This document shows positions 8,154 through 16,644 of a stretch of DNA of 64,000 nucleotides, piece after piece. The notes under the pieces were generated by a model that had not been told where the DNA came from, did not search any database, and saw nothing but the letters and a program-made list of their open reading frames with translations. This DNA is from Pseudomonas extremaustralis. GTDB taxonomy: Bacteria; Pseudomonadota; Gammaproteobacteria; Pseudomonadales; Pseudomonadaceae. Each line of letters opens with the position of its first letter. Within the stretch, counting starts at the first letter, position 1. A program made the translations under genes and the position numbers. Location of the stretch: positions 6,234,501-6,298,500 of the forward strand of contig NZ_LT629689.1 of the NCBI RefSeq assembly GCF_900102035.1. The letters are read 5' to 3'.

Positions 8154-8456
8154 GGGGACCCTGAGGCTTTTCACTAGATACGGGGCATGAAACCCGCGGG
8201 ATCGAGTTAGTGGGATGTGCCGGAAGTTACTGAAATTTCAATCGTTGAAATTGAAAGGATGTTGAAGAAAAAGGGCCATCGTTACAGCTTCGGTAAAGGT
8301 GGCTGTATCTGTTGCTGATAGTGAACACTCGCAGGGCGTCAACCATGGTGATGGGTGTCAACCACGTCAACCTGTCAACCAACTTAAAAAATCCACCCGC
8401 TAACACGAACGCGCGGGTTCTTTGCCCCGTATCTAAAAGAACTCTCCAGGGTCCCC
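8154..8456. mobile_element. 303-bp element with ~46-bp imperfect inverted ends
   Basis: The left arm (8154-8200) begins GGGGACCCTG and contains TAGATACGGGGCA and AACCCGCG. The right arm (8411-8456), read on the other strand, has the same blocks in the same order: GGGGACCCTG, TAGATACGGGGCA and AACCCGCG. About 210 bp lie between, without a credible gene. The layout fits a MITE-like non-autonomous element or a large structured repeat. No direct target duplication is obvious. Confidence 0.5.
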
Positions 8457-8544
8457 ACCATCGAAACCAAGCCAAGAGCATGATCCACCTTGCTTCGCTG
8501 AAGGAGCAATACCATAGGGGCTAGGGGGCTACCCTAATAAAACC

Positions 8545-8666
8545 GTGTTACCGGTGTTACGTGTGTTACATAAGTATATAACTATATGATTTTTATGCAT
8601 TTATGTGGCGTTACACCGCTGGGGCTGGTATGTCGGTAGCAGTGTTACTAGGCGAAAAGGTGTTAC
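8545..8666. repeat. GTGTTAC repeat cluster next to an AT-rich stretch
   Basis: Five exact GTGTTAC copies start at 8545, 8554, 8563, 8642 and 8660; the first three are spaced exactly 9 bp. A related GCGTTAC lies at 8609, and an AT-rich tract (about 8570-8605) sits between the groups. Iterons beside AT-rich DNA are typical of replication origins or multi-site operators of phages and integrative elements. No replication gene is adjacent, so a remnant is likely. I see no convincing gene in 8457-9035. Confidence 0.45.
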
Positions 8667-9035
8667 ATCAATTAGTGCCTCGGCAGGAGCTGTTTGCGAT
8701 GATTGCAGCGGGTGCCATCGACCTAAGGGCTTCGTTTAGAAGGGCCGCTACCGGCCATCGGCGGACATAGCTCCATGGCTCACACGTCAGGCCTACGTTA
8801 GCTTCAGATCTCTTACCTGCTCATGGAGTAGATCACGTCGGCGTTCGGCCTGGGCAGCATGGTCCGAGTTCGCAATCTCCGACAGTAACGGTACAAGTAG
8901 TAATCCTTGACGGGGGCAGGGCGCTGGACTTCGAGGTTAGGGCTGAAGCGGAAAATTGAATTGCTAAATGGTGAGGACTGACACACCGATATCAAAGTGA
9001 TACTATTAGGCTAATGAAAATTGGAATATTTGGTC

Positions 9036-10319
9036 ATGGAAAACCTCAAAGTTGAGTACCTCGCGATAATCAATTCAAAAGAGGGGTTTTGTAATACCAC
9101 GCCGTCTTTTAATAATTTGATTCAATCCTATGGCAGCGTAGATATAAAGAATAAGTACATTATTTTTGACGGCTTGAGATTTGATTATGACGTACAGCGA
9201 GGGGAAATACAGAATAACAGCCATCTTTTTTATCATGTCCGGCTGGGCTGCCCTAGTGATAGAGATGTCTCTATCTTCCTGTCTCTGCTGAAGTCGATTC
9301 GTACGATTTTGGCCAAGGTTTCCGAAAAACCGGTTGAAGTGTTATGGGATGATGTAAGCAGCAGTTTGTCGTATGCAGCTTATCCAGTGATTCATGAAAT
9401 TGAGAACATGATGCGTAAGCTTATCACCAAGTTTATGCTAACAAAAATTGGTTTGGGCTGGACCAAAGAGGCGGTGCCGAAAGAGGTTTCCGAGTCGATT
9501 CGAACAAAGAAGAGTTCGGCCGGGAATAATTATCTATTCGAGACCGACTTTATACAGCTTTCCGACTTTCTGTTCAGGCCGTATTCGACAGCTAATTCTT
9601 CGAAGCTCTTAGACAAGCTCCGCTCGGCGCTTACAACCAATGATGTCAATATAGAAGAGCTCAAGGAATTGGTACCCACCTCAAACTGGGAAAGATATTT
9701 TCAGCCCATTGTGAATTGCAAGAGCGAGTACCTGCAGACTCGATGGGCAAGGCTTTATGATCTGCGCTGTTTGGTGGCTCATAATAATTTCATCGGTCAT
9801 GAAGATTTTGAAAACATCCTAAAAATCTCGGGGGAAGTTAAAGAGAAACTGGCCGAGGCGCTGAGTAAACTCGATAGCATCCATATGTCTGCCGAGCAGA
9901 AAGAGGAAGTTGCAGAAAATATAGCCACTACGGTAAACAGTACTCATGCCGAACTGATTAGTATTTGGATTTCAATACAGCAGTTACTCATTGAAATAGC
10001 GATGAACGCGCTGGACCATGTGCAAGCACGCGACCTCATCAAGAATAAGACATCTACTCGGATGATAATAGATAAACTTGTAAATCATTCTGTTATCCCG
10101 GTGAAACTTGCTCAAGAGTTGATAAAGCTCCAGCTGTCCCGAGATATCATTGTGCACAACGTTGATGCTGAGCTAAGTGATTCAGTGTTGCTAACTGCTG
10201 ACTCTGTAAAGCATGAATTGATTGATTTCTTGGAAACATTGGACGACATTCCCAGCTCCACTAGCTTGGAGGAAATTAACCCGGATACTCTCGAGCCTTC
10301 CGCGGCTCCGTCGCAGTGA
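9036..10319 (+). CDS. Candidate defence protein with two HEPN-type R-x4-H motifs
   Basis: A 427-residue soluble protein from ATG 9036 (GGA ten bases upstream); the in-frame TTG at 9021 is less likely. Two R-x4-H motifs followed by N are present, RCLVAHN at about residues 244-250 and RDIIVHN at about 369-375. Each is preceded by a long helical stretch (for example IHEIENMMRKLITKFML and WISIQQLLIEIAMNALDHV). This is the pattern of HEPN RNase folds, so the protein may hold two HEPN units in tandem after an N-terminal region (1-110) of unknown type. HEPN proteins are common RNases in toxin-antitoxin and abortive-infection systems. Codon use is AT-rich compared with the core genome, indicating transfer. 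No antitoxin gene is visible next to it; the IS1182-like element begins 78 bp after the stop. Confidence 0.6.
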   Translation: MENLKVEYLAIINSKEGFCNTTPSFNNLIQSYGSVDIKNKYIIFDGLRFDYDVQRGEIQNNSHLFYHVRLGCPSDRDVSIFLSLLKSIRTILAKVSEKPVEVLWDDVSSSLSYAAYPVIHEIENMMRKLITKFMLTKIGLGWTKEAVPKEVSESIRTKKSSAGNNYLFETDFIQLSDFLFRPYSTANSSKLLDKLRSALTTNDVNIEELKELVPTSNWERYFQPIVNCKSEYLQTRWARLYDLRCLVAHNNFIGHEDFENILKISGEVKEKLAEALSKLDSIHMSAEQKEEVAENIATTVNSTHAELISIWISIQQLLIEIAMNALDHVQARDLIKNKTSTRMIIDKLVNHSVIPVKLAQELIKLQLSRDIIVHNVDAELSDSVLLTADSVKHELIDFLETLDDIPSSTSLEEINPDTLEPSAAPSQ

Positions 10320-10396
10320 ATTGATAGAAAACGAGTGGCAACGGCCGGTATGGGTCGCCTTGAATCGAAGGCAGAGGTTTGCGAGAGGCTGCTCTC

Positions 10397-12013
10397 GGCC
10401 GATTCTGTTGAAAAAGTAGATATCCTGCTTGGCCTGCGGCAAAATCAGGTCATCGGCCAGCGGGAGGATTCGCAGCATGATGGGACAATTGTCGAGCGGA
10501 CAAGAGAGGCTGTTTTACTCGTTCAACATTGAAGATCACATCCCAGCCAATCACCTCCTGCGCAGCATTGATCGATGCCTTGATCTCAGCGATCTGCGCC
10601 ATTATCTCGCCGATTTTTATAGCCCAATCGGGCGCCCATCGATTGATCCCGAACTGATGATTCGCCTGTTGGTGGTGGGCTACTGCTACGGCATTCGCTC
10701 CGAACGTCGGTTGTGCGAAGAGGCTCATTTGAACTTGGCGTATCGCTGGTTCTGCCGCTTAAGCCTCGAAGACGAAGTCCCCAATCACTCTACGTTTTCC
10801 AAGAATCGGCACGGTCGCTTTCGTGACAGCTCGCTGTTTCGCTGGCTGTTCAACGAGGTGCTGCGTCGCTGCATGGACGCAGGTCTGGTCAAGGGCGAAG
10901 GGTTTGCGGTCGACGCCAGCGTCATCAAAGCAGATGCCAGTCGGCAACGTGGCGTACCTGGCGATGATGAAATCAACTGGCGCGATCCGTCGCTGAGTAC
11001 TCGCGCCGTGCGTGAGTACCTTGAAGCGCTGGATGAAGAAGCGTTACGCGAAGCACTGCCTAAGCGCCTGTCATTGACTGATCCACTTTCTCGTTGGACC
11101 GCAGCGCCAGGAGGCCCGGCGTTTTTCGCCTACTCGACGAACTATCTGATTGATGTCGAGCATGGCGTGATCATGGATGTGGAGCCGACCCCAGCGCATC
11201 GAACCGCCGAGGTCGAGAGCACCAAGACCATGATCGAGCGGGTCGAAGAACAGTTCGACATCAAGCCGGATCGGCTCATCGGCGATACCGCTTACGGAAC
11301 CGCACCGATGCTGGCCTGGATGGTGAACGAAAAAGACATCGAGCCGCATGTGCCGGTTTGGGACAAAACCGAGCGTAAGAACGAGAGCCTCTCGATCAGT
11401 GATTTTCAATGGAGTGAAGAAGCGCAGGAATATCGTTGTCCCACGGGGCACGCCCTGCGCAGCGAGTGGCGGGCCTTCAAGAACCAGCGCTCACATGTCA
11501 CGAAAGCCGACACCATCATCTTTCGATCCCGGAAAACAGACTGCTCTAAATGCTCAATGAAAGAGCGCTGCTGCCCAAACACCTCGTTCCGAAAAATCGC
11601 CCGTAGCGTCCATGAGGCGGCACGCAATGTTGCTCGGCGAATTGCCGCAACACCGCAATACGTGTGCTCTCGCCATGAGCGCAAAAAGGTCGAAATGTTG
11701 TTCGCTCATCTCAAACGAATCCTGAAACTGGATCGATTAAGGCTACGAGGAATGACCGGTGCAAACGACGAATTTACCTTGGCCGCTGCGGTACAGAATT
11801 TAAGACGACTGGCGAAACTGACCTCACAAGGGCCGCCGACCACGGGATAGGTACGCCCGGAATCAGCAAAAACCCTCAAATTAACCTATTAACCAAGCTG
11901 CAACGGTCAATGCAGAACCGGAAAGCCACGCAACGTGGTGACCAGGTTCTGAAACGAGGGCCAACGTCGCCTTCTTACAGCCTGAAATTCCGACTTTTTC
12001 AACAGAATCGGCC
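10397..12013 (+). mobile_element. IS1182-family insertion sequence, copy 1
   Basis: A 1617-bp element bounded by inverted ends GGCCGATTCTGTTGAAAAAG (left, continuing T-AGA) and its complement (right, T-CGG). It encodes one DDE transposase. The copy at 18152-19768 has the same length, the same ends and an identical protein, in opposite orientation. Just outside the ends are inverted flanks (GGCTGCT on the left, AGCAGCC on the right), so the element sits in a palindromic target. Confidence 0.9.
10477..11850 (+). CDS. IS1182-family transposase (copy 1)
   Basis: 457 residues from ATG 10477, with GGGAGG upstream; the family usually begins MMGQ. The N-terminal DUF772-like region (LFYSFNIEDHIPANHLLRSI) is followed by the DDE core. 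The likely catalytic residues are D146 (FAVDASVI), D270 (LIGDTAYG) and E405 (KKVEMLFAHLKR). A cysteine cluster (CSKCSMKERCC) at about 355-365 may bind metal. The protein is identical to copy 2 and looks intact, so it may still act on both copies and the MITE at 6308-6494. Confidence 0.9.
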   Translation: MMGQLSSGQERLFYSFNIEDHIPANHLLRSIDRCLDLSDLRHYLADFYSPIGRPSIDPELMIRLLVVGYCYGIRSERRLCEEAHLNLAYRWFCRLSLEDEVPNHSTFSKNRHGRFRDSSLFRWLFNEVLRRCMDAGLVKGEGFAVDASVIKADASRQRGVPGDDEINWRDPSLSTRAVREYLEALDEEALREALPKRLSLTDPLSRWTAAPGGPAFFAYSTNYLIDVEHGVIMDVEPTPAHRTAEVESTKTMIERVEEQFDIKPDRLIGDTAYGTAPMLAWMVNEKDIEPHVPVWDKTERKNESLSISDFQWSEEAQEYRCPTGHALRSEWRAFKNQRSHVTKADTIIFRSRKTDCSKCSMKERCCPNTSFRKIARSVHEAARNVARRIAATPQYVCSRHERKKVEMLFAHLKRILKLDRLRLRGMTGANDEFTLAAAVQNLRRLAKLTSQGPPTTG

Positions 12014-12044
12014 AGAAGCAGCCCTTTGAAGGCTCGAGTCGCAC

Positions 12045-12446
12045 CTACTTCGAAAGCCCGTTTGCGCCGTCGTCGATCTCACACAAAATCCGCTCAAGCT
12101 CAGGTCGCGACCACTTCTCCCAAGAAAATACATCCCGGTCATCACCGGTGTGCCAATACTCGCCTGCGTCAAATGCCTGATAGATAGAGAATGCCGGCTG
12201 GGGCATATCCGCGTGCATGGACAAGTCGATAATATCGCTGATGACAGTATTCATCACCTCATCACAGTAATGAAAATCGCGGGTGCCTGTAATAAACAAT
12301 CTTGCAACTGAGATCGCCAACTGATTCAAAAGATCGCGACTGTCGATCTGTAGGTACTCACACATCACACTCAATTCCGTGTTTGGGGCCTCTTCAATGA
12401 CCGTAAGTACGTAATCAAGGTTGTAATCACTTAGACCTTTGTTCAT
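12045..12446 (-). CDS. Hypothetical acidic protein, possibly immunity-like
   Basis: 133 residues, strongly acidic, with no signal peptide or membrane segment. The C-terminal part (FDAGEYWHTGDDRDVFSWEK then WSRPELERIL) is reminiscent of small immunity proteins of contact-dependent or polymorphic toxins, but this is only an impression. No toxin gene lies beside it. The stop is 31 bp from the end of IS copy 1, so its operon partner could have been lost or displaced by the IS. The start is the ATG at 12446, with a weak ribosome binding site. Confidence 0.5.
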   Translation of the reverse strand: MNKGLSDYNLDYVLTVIEEAPNTELSVMCEYLQIDSRDLLNQLAISVARLFITGTRDFHYCDEVMNTVISDIIDLSMHADMPQPAFSIYQAFDAGEYWHTGDDRDVFSWEKWSRPELERILCEIDDGANGLSK

Positions 12447-12530
12447 GGGGTAACAGCACTCGCCAATTCAGTTTTGCCATGGATTCAGGACAGGCTTGTC
12501 AGAAAGGCATATTGCCAGATGTGCTGCCGA

Positions 12531-12650
12531 AGGTCCGCTTTGGGTGGATTGTAGCCGGTCGCGAAAGACCGGAGCCGGCCAAAAGCGGCCCTCCCCGGAA
12601 TGCAGGAGTCGGCCGAAAGCCTTCCTTGCGCGGACATTAAGTGTCCTACG
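12531..12650. repeat. Dispersed palindromic Pseudomonas-type repeat
   Basis: Contains GTCCGCTTTGGGT, then CCGGTCGCGAAAGACCGG (a perfect 7-bp hairpin), then GGCCAAAAGCGG, and further on GTCGGCCGAAAG and GCGGACATT. The outer CCGCTTT...AAAGCGG blocks pair. Similar non-coding palindromes are scattered in Pseudomonas genomes. The remainder of 12447-12895 shows AT-rich upstream sequence and no gene. Confidence 0.4.
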
Positions 12651-12895
12651 GTAGCGGCTTTGTTGAGCGTTCGAATATTTTCTTCATCGCCAAAACACTA
12701 AAAATCAAGCCATTGATTTTATGAGAAAAAATTGAGATTAATGTGATTTTAGACGTCCGGAAAAAGCCTACGTGGAAAAGATGTGGATTTTCTCGTAATC
12801 ATTCAGATCACATTTGCTCGCATAAAAGCGTTCCTTGCTAGCCTCGGTGGTGTCTACAATCAGCAGATAGGCCAAAATGATGGAGACTAATTTCA

Positions 12896-13078
12896 ATGAG
12901 CATGCATGAAGCAGCTGTGCTGGTTGAGAAGTACTCCCTTGCCGAAGCGAATGCGGCTATTCAGGAAGACTGGAAGCTTTTAGCTGTCGTGCCAGGTGAC
13001 GATGCGGTGATCTACATTCTTGGTAAGCCCGCTCCGGAGCCTGAGATGGCAAAAAACATAAATATTCGCTTTACTTGA
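12896..13078 (+). CDS. Small hypothetical protein upstream of the AIPR gene
   Basis: 60 residues from ATG 12896, with GGAG ten bases upstream; ATG 12902 is an alternative. The pattern YSLAEANAAIQEDWKLLAVV followed by VIYILGKP resembles small phage and island proteins in which a helix ending in W-x-L-L is followed by a beta strand ending in LGKP, similar in layout to DUF1737. No enzymatic motif is visible. It precedes the abortive-infection gene by 165 bp on the same strand and could share its transcript. Confidence 0.55.
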   Translation: MSMHEAAVLVEKYSLAEANAAIQEDWKLLAVVPGDDAVIYILGKPAPEPEMAKNINIRFT

Positions 13079-13243
13079 ATAGCGAAAAACTGCGTCCTTC
13101 TTATGTTCTGAGATTGGTTTTTAGGCCTGGATGGGTGGTATAGCAAGGAGCACTTAGTTGCCACGTTGGGATTTTAGTATTGTTGTGGATGTAATTTATT
13201 TAAGCTTTAAGTGTTTTGATATAAATTTCAATGAGGGATGCAG

Positions 13244-14884
13244 ATGAGTCCGGATGACCTGAAATATGAGAGCCTTCAAAAGATATTAGCGGTTTATGAG
13301 GAGAAAGGTCGAGGGGAATCCATCGCGTTTTTAAACTGGTTCCTAGAAAATATTTTTCGACTAGATCCAGTAGATGCTGATGATGCTATCTGTGATCGCC
13401 CTAACGATCGTGGCATTGACGGTGTCTATGTTGACCATACCAAGCAAGAAATTATTATCCTGCAAGGTAAACTTAAGCAAAGAGAGTCAACTATAGGGGA
13501 TGCTGGGTTACGGGAGTTGGCAGGTACAATTAGTCAGTTTGACACTCCTCAATCTGTTCAGGCGTTACTCGATGGTGGCGCCAATCAAGAACTAAAAGCA
13601 GCGCTGACTAGAAACAACGTTAAAAGCCTCATAGAAAATGGCTATGAAGTAATTGGTGCTTTTATTTGTAACCAGGCACTTGATGCCAATGGGATGGAAT
13701 TTCTAGATCAAGATAGTTCCATTCGGGTCTACGATAGGAACCTCATCGCCAGTGAGCTTATAGATATTGACAGGGAGGGTGGGGTAAAGGGTACGTTCTC
13801 TTTTGACACGTCTTATGTGTCTCCGATGGTTATAAGCACTGGAACAAAGGCTATAACCTATATCCTGCCTGTACAAGCCGTAGAACTTGTCATGCTGTCA
13901 GGAATTGATGATGGCACTCTTTTCTCTCAAAATGTACGCCATTCGTTGGGTAATACGAAGGTCAATAAAGAGTTAAGAGTGAGTGTGCTCGACAAGTCAG
14001 AACACGAAAACTTCACCTTGTATCATAACGGCGTTACTATCTTGTGCAAGGATGCCAAATTTAACGGTGAGGCCATTGAGATTACTGATTATGTTGTTGT
14101 CAACGGTGCGCAGAGTATATCTACATTCCGAAAGTCGAGGGAGCATCTTAGCAAGGATTTGAGGGTTCTTGCGAAGATAATTAAGCTTGAAGATTCTGTT
14201 TTGTCAAAGAAGATTACTATAAATAGCAACAATCAAAATGCCATCAAGCCACGCGATTTAAAGTCTAATAATGAAATTCAGGTGCGATTGCTAGAGGAGT
14301 TTAAGAGGGTCGAAGGTGGCGAGTATGCATTTGAGATAAAGCGTGGGCAGGATATCAAGCCTGGTAAAAAAGTCATCACTAATGAAGAGGCTGGCAGGTT
14401 ACTTCTCGCGTTTGACTTATTGGAGCCAGAGTCCTGTCATCAGGTATATAAGCTGTTTGATGACAAATACAATGATATTTTTGCTCGACCTGCAGTGACG
14501 GCGCATAGAATTCTTTTTCTTCACGCTATAATGGGTAGGATTTTAACGGCCGCAGAAGGTATAAATTATAAGCCGTTGGCTAAGTACGGTTTGACACGCT
14601 TCTTTTTGCTGTCTGTTATATCTGATCTTATGAAGTCAAATTCTAATTCTGCACAGTTCCTGAAAGAACCCAGGGCTCTGTTTGAAGCAGGGACAATTCA
14701 AAAGTTTCTTCAGTCCATTGAGGAGGTTTTGCAGTCGATTGTTATTGATTTAAATTTTGAGGTTGAGTCGCTTGGTGATCAGTTCGATTATAAGGGTGAT
14801 CTGAAAAGTCCTGCAAAACTTAGAGAGTTACGCGGAAAATTACGTCGAAGCTACGAGAAGGATGTGGCACGTAAAAAAAGCTAG
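13244..14884 (+). CDS. AIPR-family abortive phage-infection protein
   Basis: About 546 residues. The start is ATG 13244 with GAGGG six bases upstream; ATG 13238 touches that site. The centre carries the AIPR signature: NFTLYHNGVTILC (about 256-268), then YVVVNGAQSISTF (283-295), then INSNNQNAIKPRDL. The N-terminal region has GIDGVYVD (about 57-64) and EIIILQGK (69-76), the D...Q-x-K arrangement of PD-(D/E)xK nucleases, so a DNA-cleaving activity is plausible. AIPR proteins are linked to abortive infection and DNA-phosphorothioate or restriction-type defence. Base composition is AT-rich and unlike the core genes. It probably acts alone or with the small upstream protein. Confidence 0.82.
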   Translation: MSPDDLKYESLQKILAVYEEKGRGESIAFLNWFLENIFRLDPVDADDAICDRPNDRGIDGVYVDHTKQEIIILQGKLKQRESTIGDAGLRELAGTISQFDTPQSVQALLDGGANQELKAALTRNNVKSLIENGYEVIGAFICNQALDANGMEFLDQDSSIRVYDRNLIASELIDIDREGGVKGTFSFDTSYVSPMVISTGTKAITYILPVQAVELVMLSGIDDGTLFSQNVRHSLGNTKVNKELRVSVLDKSEHENFTLYHNGVTILCKDAKFNGEAIEITDYVVVNGAQSISTFRKSREHLSKDLRVLAKIIKLEDSVLSKKITINSNNQNAIKPRDLKSNNEIQVRLLEEFKRVEGGEYAFEIKRGQDIKPGKKVITNEEAGRLLLAFDLLEPESCHQVYKLFDDKYNDIFARPAVTAHRILFLHAIMGRILTAAEGINYKPLAKYGLTRFFLLSVISDLMKSNSNSAQFLKEPRALFEAGTIQKFLQSIEEVLQSIVIDLNFEVESLGDQFDYKGDLKSPAKLRELRGKLRRSYEKDVARKKS

Positions 14885-15004
14885 ATCGCTATCTGATCTG
14901 TTGAATTGACAAGGCGAATAATCTATATGAAAAAATGGGTGGCGCGGCGATCGCGCACATTCGCGCCAGCCATTGTAAATAGTTTTCAATTAATCTGATT
15001 CGTA

Positions 15005-15241
15005 TTATTTATCCGTATATTGGGATTTATAGGAATGAAGGTACGGCATAGGACGTGGAAGCTTCAGCGCTAGTTGCAGTATTTCCACGAAATCCCACCT
15101 ATCCTCATTGATCCACGTCCCGTAATGCTGACGGACCTTGTTGCTGTTGGTGTGCCGCATTTGTTCGGTGATCCAATCGATTGAGGCAATGCCCCTCGGC
15201 AGAAGCTAATGGCGTAGGTGTGCCGGTAGTAAGAGTCAATG
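15005..15241 (-). pseudogene. Remnant of a tyrosine recombinase (C-terminal part)
   Basis: On the minus strand one frame reads DSYYRHTYAI, the R-H-x-x box region. After a frameshift a second frame reads IASIDWITEQMRHTNSNKVR then QHYGTWINEDRWDF and ends at TAA (15005-15007). This matches the end of a phage-type integrase, including the H-x-x-(H/W) and catalytic tyrosine (HYGTW) area, but the N-terminal half is missing. It belongs to a different integrase subfamily from the truncated gene at 20172-20717, so it marks an older insertion. Confidence 0.65.
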
Positions 15242-15478
15242 TTAAAGGCCGTTTTTGGGCTGTCTCTGCCTAATCAGTCGGCTGAGCGCTATTGACCGAT
15301 TGCCGCTTCTCTTAGAGAAGTTTGAGCTATCTGCGATTTCGCCTCTGAGTTACCCGTCCCTATGCTCGATGGATTACGCCGGTCTTATAGAAATCATTTA
15401 TGCGTATCTAAACTTCTGAATCGCCCCGGGTTTCGTAGACACCTCCATGCCTTAAACTGAGGCCAATCAGGAGGTGCC

Positions 15479-15757
15479 ATGAGCAACCCACGTTATCCCG
15501 AAGAGTTCAAAATCCAAGCGGTCAATCAAGTGACCGAAAAGAAGCTGCCTGTCGCTGATGTGGCGGCGCGTCTTGGCGTGTCGACGCATAGCCTCTATGC
15601 CTGGATAAAGCGCTACAGCAAACCTCAGGCAGAACGGCAGCAAGACGACGATCAGCACGCTGAACTGCGTCGTCTGCGAGCCGAACTCAAGCGCGTCACC
15701 GAAGAGCGAGACATCTTAAAAAAGGCCGCCGCGTACTTTGCCAAGGAGTGCGGTTGA
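15479..15757 (+). CDS. IS3-family transposase subunit OrfA
   Basis: 92 residues with a helix-turn-helix (YPEEFKIQAVNQV to DVAARLGVSTHSLYAWIKRY, residues 6-45), then a leucine-zipper-like coiled coil (ELRRLRAELKRVTEERDILK). The slippery heptamer AAAAAAG (15718-15724) near the end allows a -1 frameshift into orfB, giving the OrfAB fusion transposase usual in this group. A ribosome binding site (CAGGAGG) precedes ATG 15479. Confidence 0.88.
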   Translation: MSNPRYPEEFKIQAVNQVTEKKLPVADVAARLGVSTHSLYAWIKRYSKPQAERQQDDDQHAELRRLRAELKRVTEERDILKKAAAYFAKECG

Positions 15758-16629
15758 AGTACGCCTTTATCAAGCAGCGAGCGGGCGATTATTCCATTCG
15801 ACGGCTTTGCCTGACGCTGAAAGTCCATCCCAGCGGTTATTACGCCTGGCTGTCTGAGCCGCAATCTGTACGCGCCAAAGACGACCAGCGACTGCTGGGT
15901 TTGATCAAGCATTCCTGGCTGGAGAGCGGCGGCGTTTATGGCTATCGCAAAGTCCATGACGATCTGCGCGAAGTCGGTGAGGATTGTGGTCGGCATCGTG
16001 TGGCGAGGCTGATGCGTCTTGAAGGTCTGCGCTCTCAGACAGGGTATCGACGCCGTCCTGGCAAATACGGCGGTAAGCCAGCGGTCGCCTCACCCAATTT
16101 ACTGAAGCGCCAGTTCGATGTCGTAGAACCCAACAAAGTTTGGGTCACCGACATCACTTACATTCGTACGTATGAAGGCTGGCTGTATTTGGCAGTGGTG
16201 CTGGATCTGTTTTCTCGTCAGGTCGTTGGCTGGTCAATGAAGTCGCAGATGACCAGTGATTTGGCCATTGATGCGTTATTGATGGCGGTCTGGAGGCGTA
16301 AACCGAAGCAGGAGGTGATGGTTCACTCCGACCAGGGCAGCCAGTACAGCAGCGCCGATTGGCGCAGTTTTTTGAAGGCGAACAATTTGGTTGCCAGCAT
16401 GAGCCGCCGAGGCAATTGTCATGACAACGCCGTGGCTGAGAGCTTTTTCCAGCTTCTAAAGCGGGAACGGATCAAGCGGAAAATCTATTCCACGCGCGAA
16501 GATGCTCGTAGTGATGTGTTTGATTACATCGAGATGTTCTACAACGCAAAACGCCGCCATGGTTTCAACAATCAGCTGTCACCGGTAGAGTTTGAAAAGC
16601 GTTATGCAATGAGCTTGCAAGGTGTCTAG
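15748..16629 (+). CDS. IS3-family transposase subunit OrfB
   Basis: About 293 residues, overlapping orfA by 10 bp in the -1 frame. The integrase core (rve) has the DDE set in VWVTDITYIRTY (first D), VMVHSDQGSQYSS (second D) and NAVAESFFQLLKRE (E). The HTH_21 segment (HSWLESGGVYGYRKVHDDL) lies before it. It is probably made mainly as part of the OrfAB frameshift product. The sequence is intact. Confidence 0.88.
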   Translation: MRLKYAFIKQRAGDYSIRRLCLTLKVHPSGYYAWLSEPQSVRAKDDQRLLGLIKHSWLESGGVYGYRKVHDDLREVGEDCGRHRVARLMRLEGLRSQTGYRRRPGKYGGKPAVASPNLLKRQFDVVEPNKVWVTDITYIRTYEGWLYLAVVLDLFSRQVVGWSMKSQMTSDLAIDALLMAVWRRKPKQEVMVHSDQGSQYSSADWRSFLKANNLVASMSRRGNCHDNAVAESFFQLLKRERIKRKIYSTREDARSDVFDYIEMFYNAKRRHGFNNQLSPVEFEKRYAMSLQGV

Positions 16630-16644
16630 AGAATCCGGGGCGAT

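Noticed and set aside
8227..8481. 84-codon minus-strand frame inside the 303-bp element
   Set aside because: It runs into the inverted arm, has no ribosome binding site and no recognisable motif.
8813..8995. 60-codon minus-strand frame (contains VKDYYLYRYCRRLR)
   Set aside because: Possibly a gene fragment, but there is no ribosome binding site or family match I can support, so it is left out as a gene.
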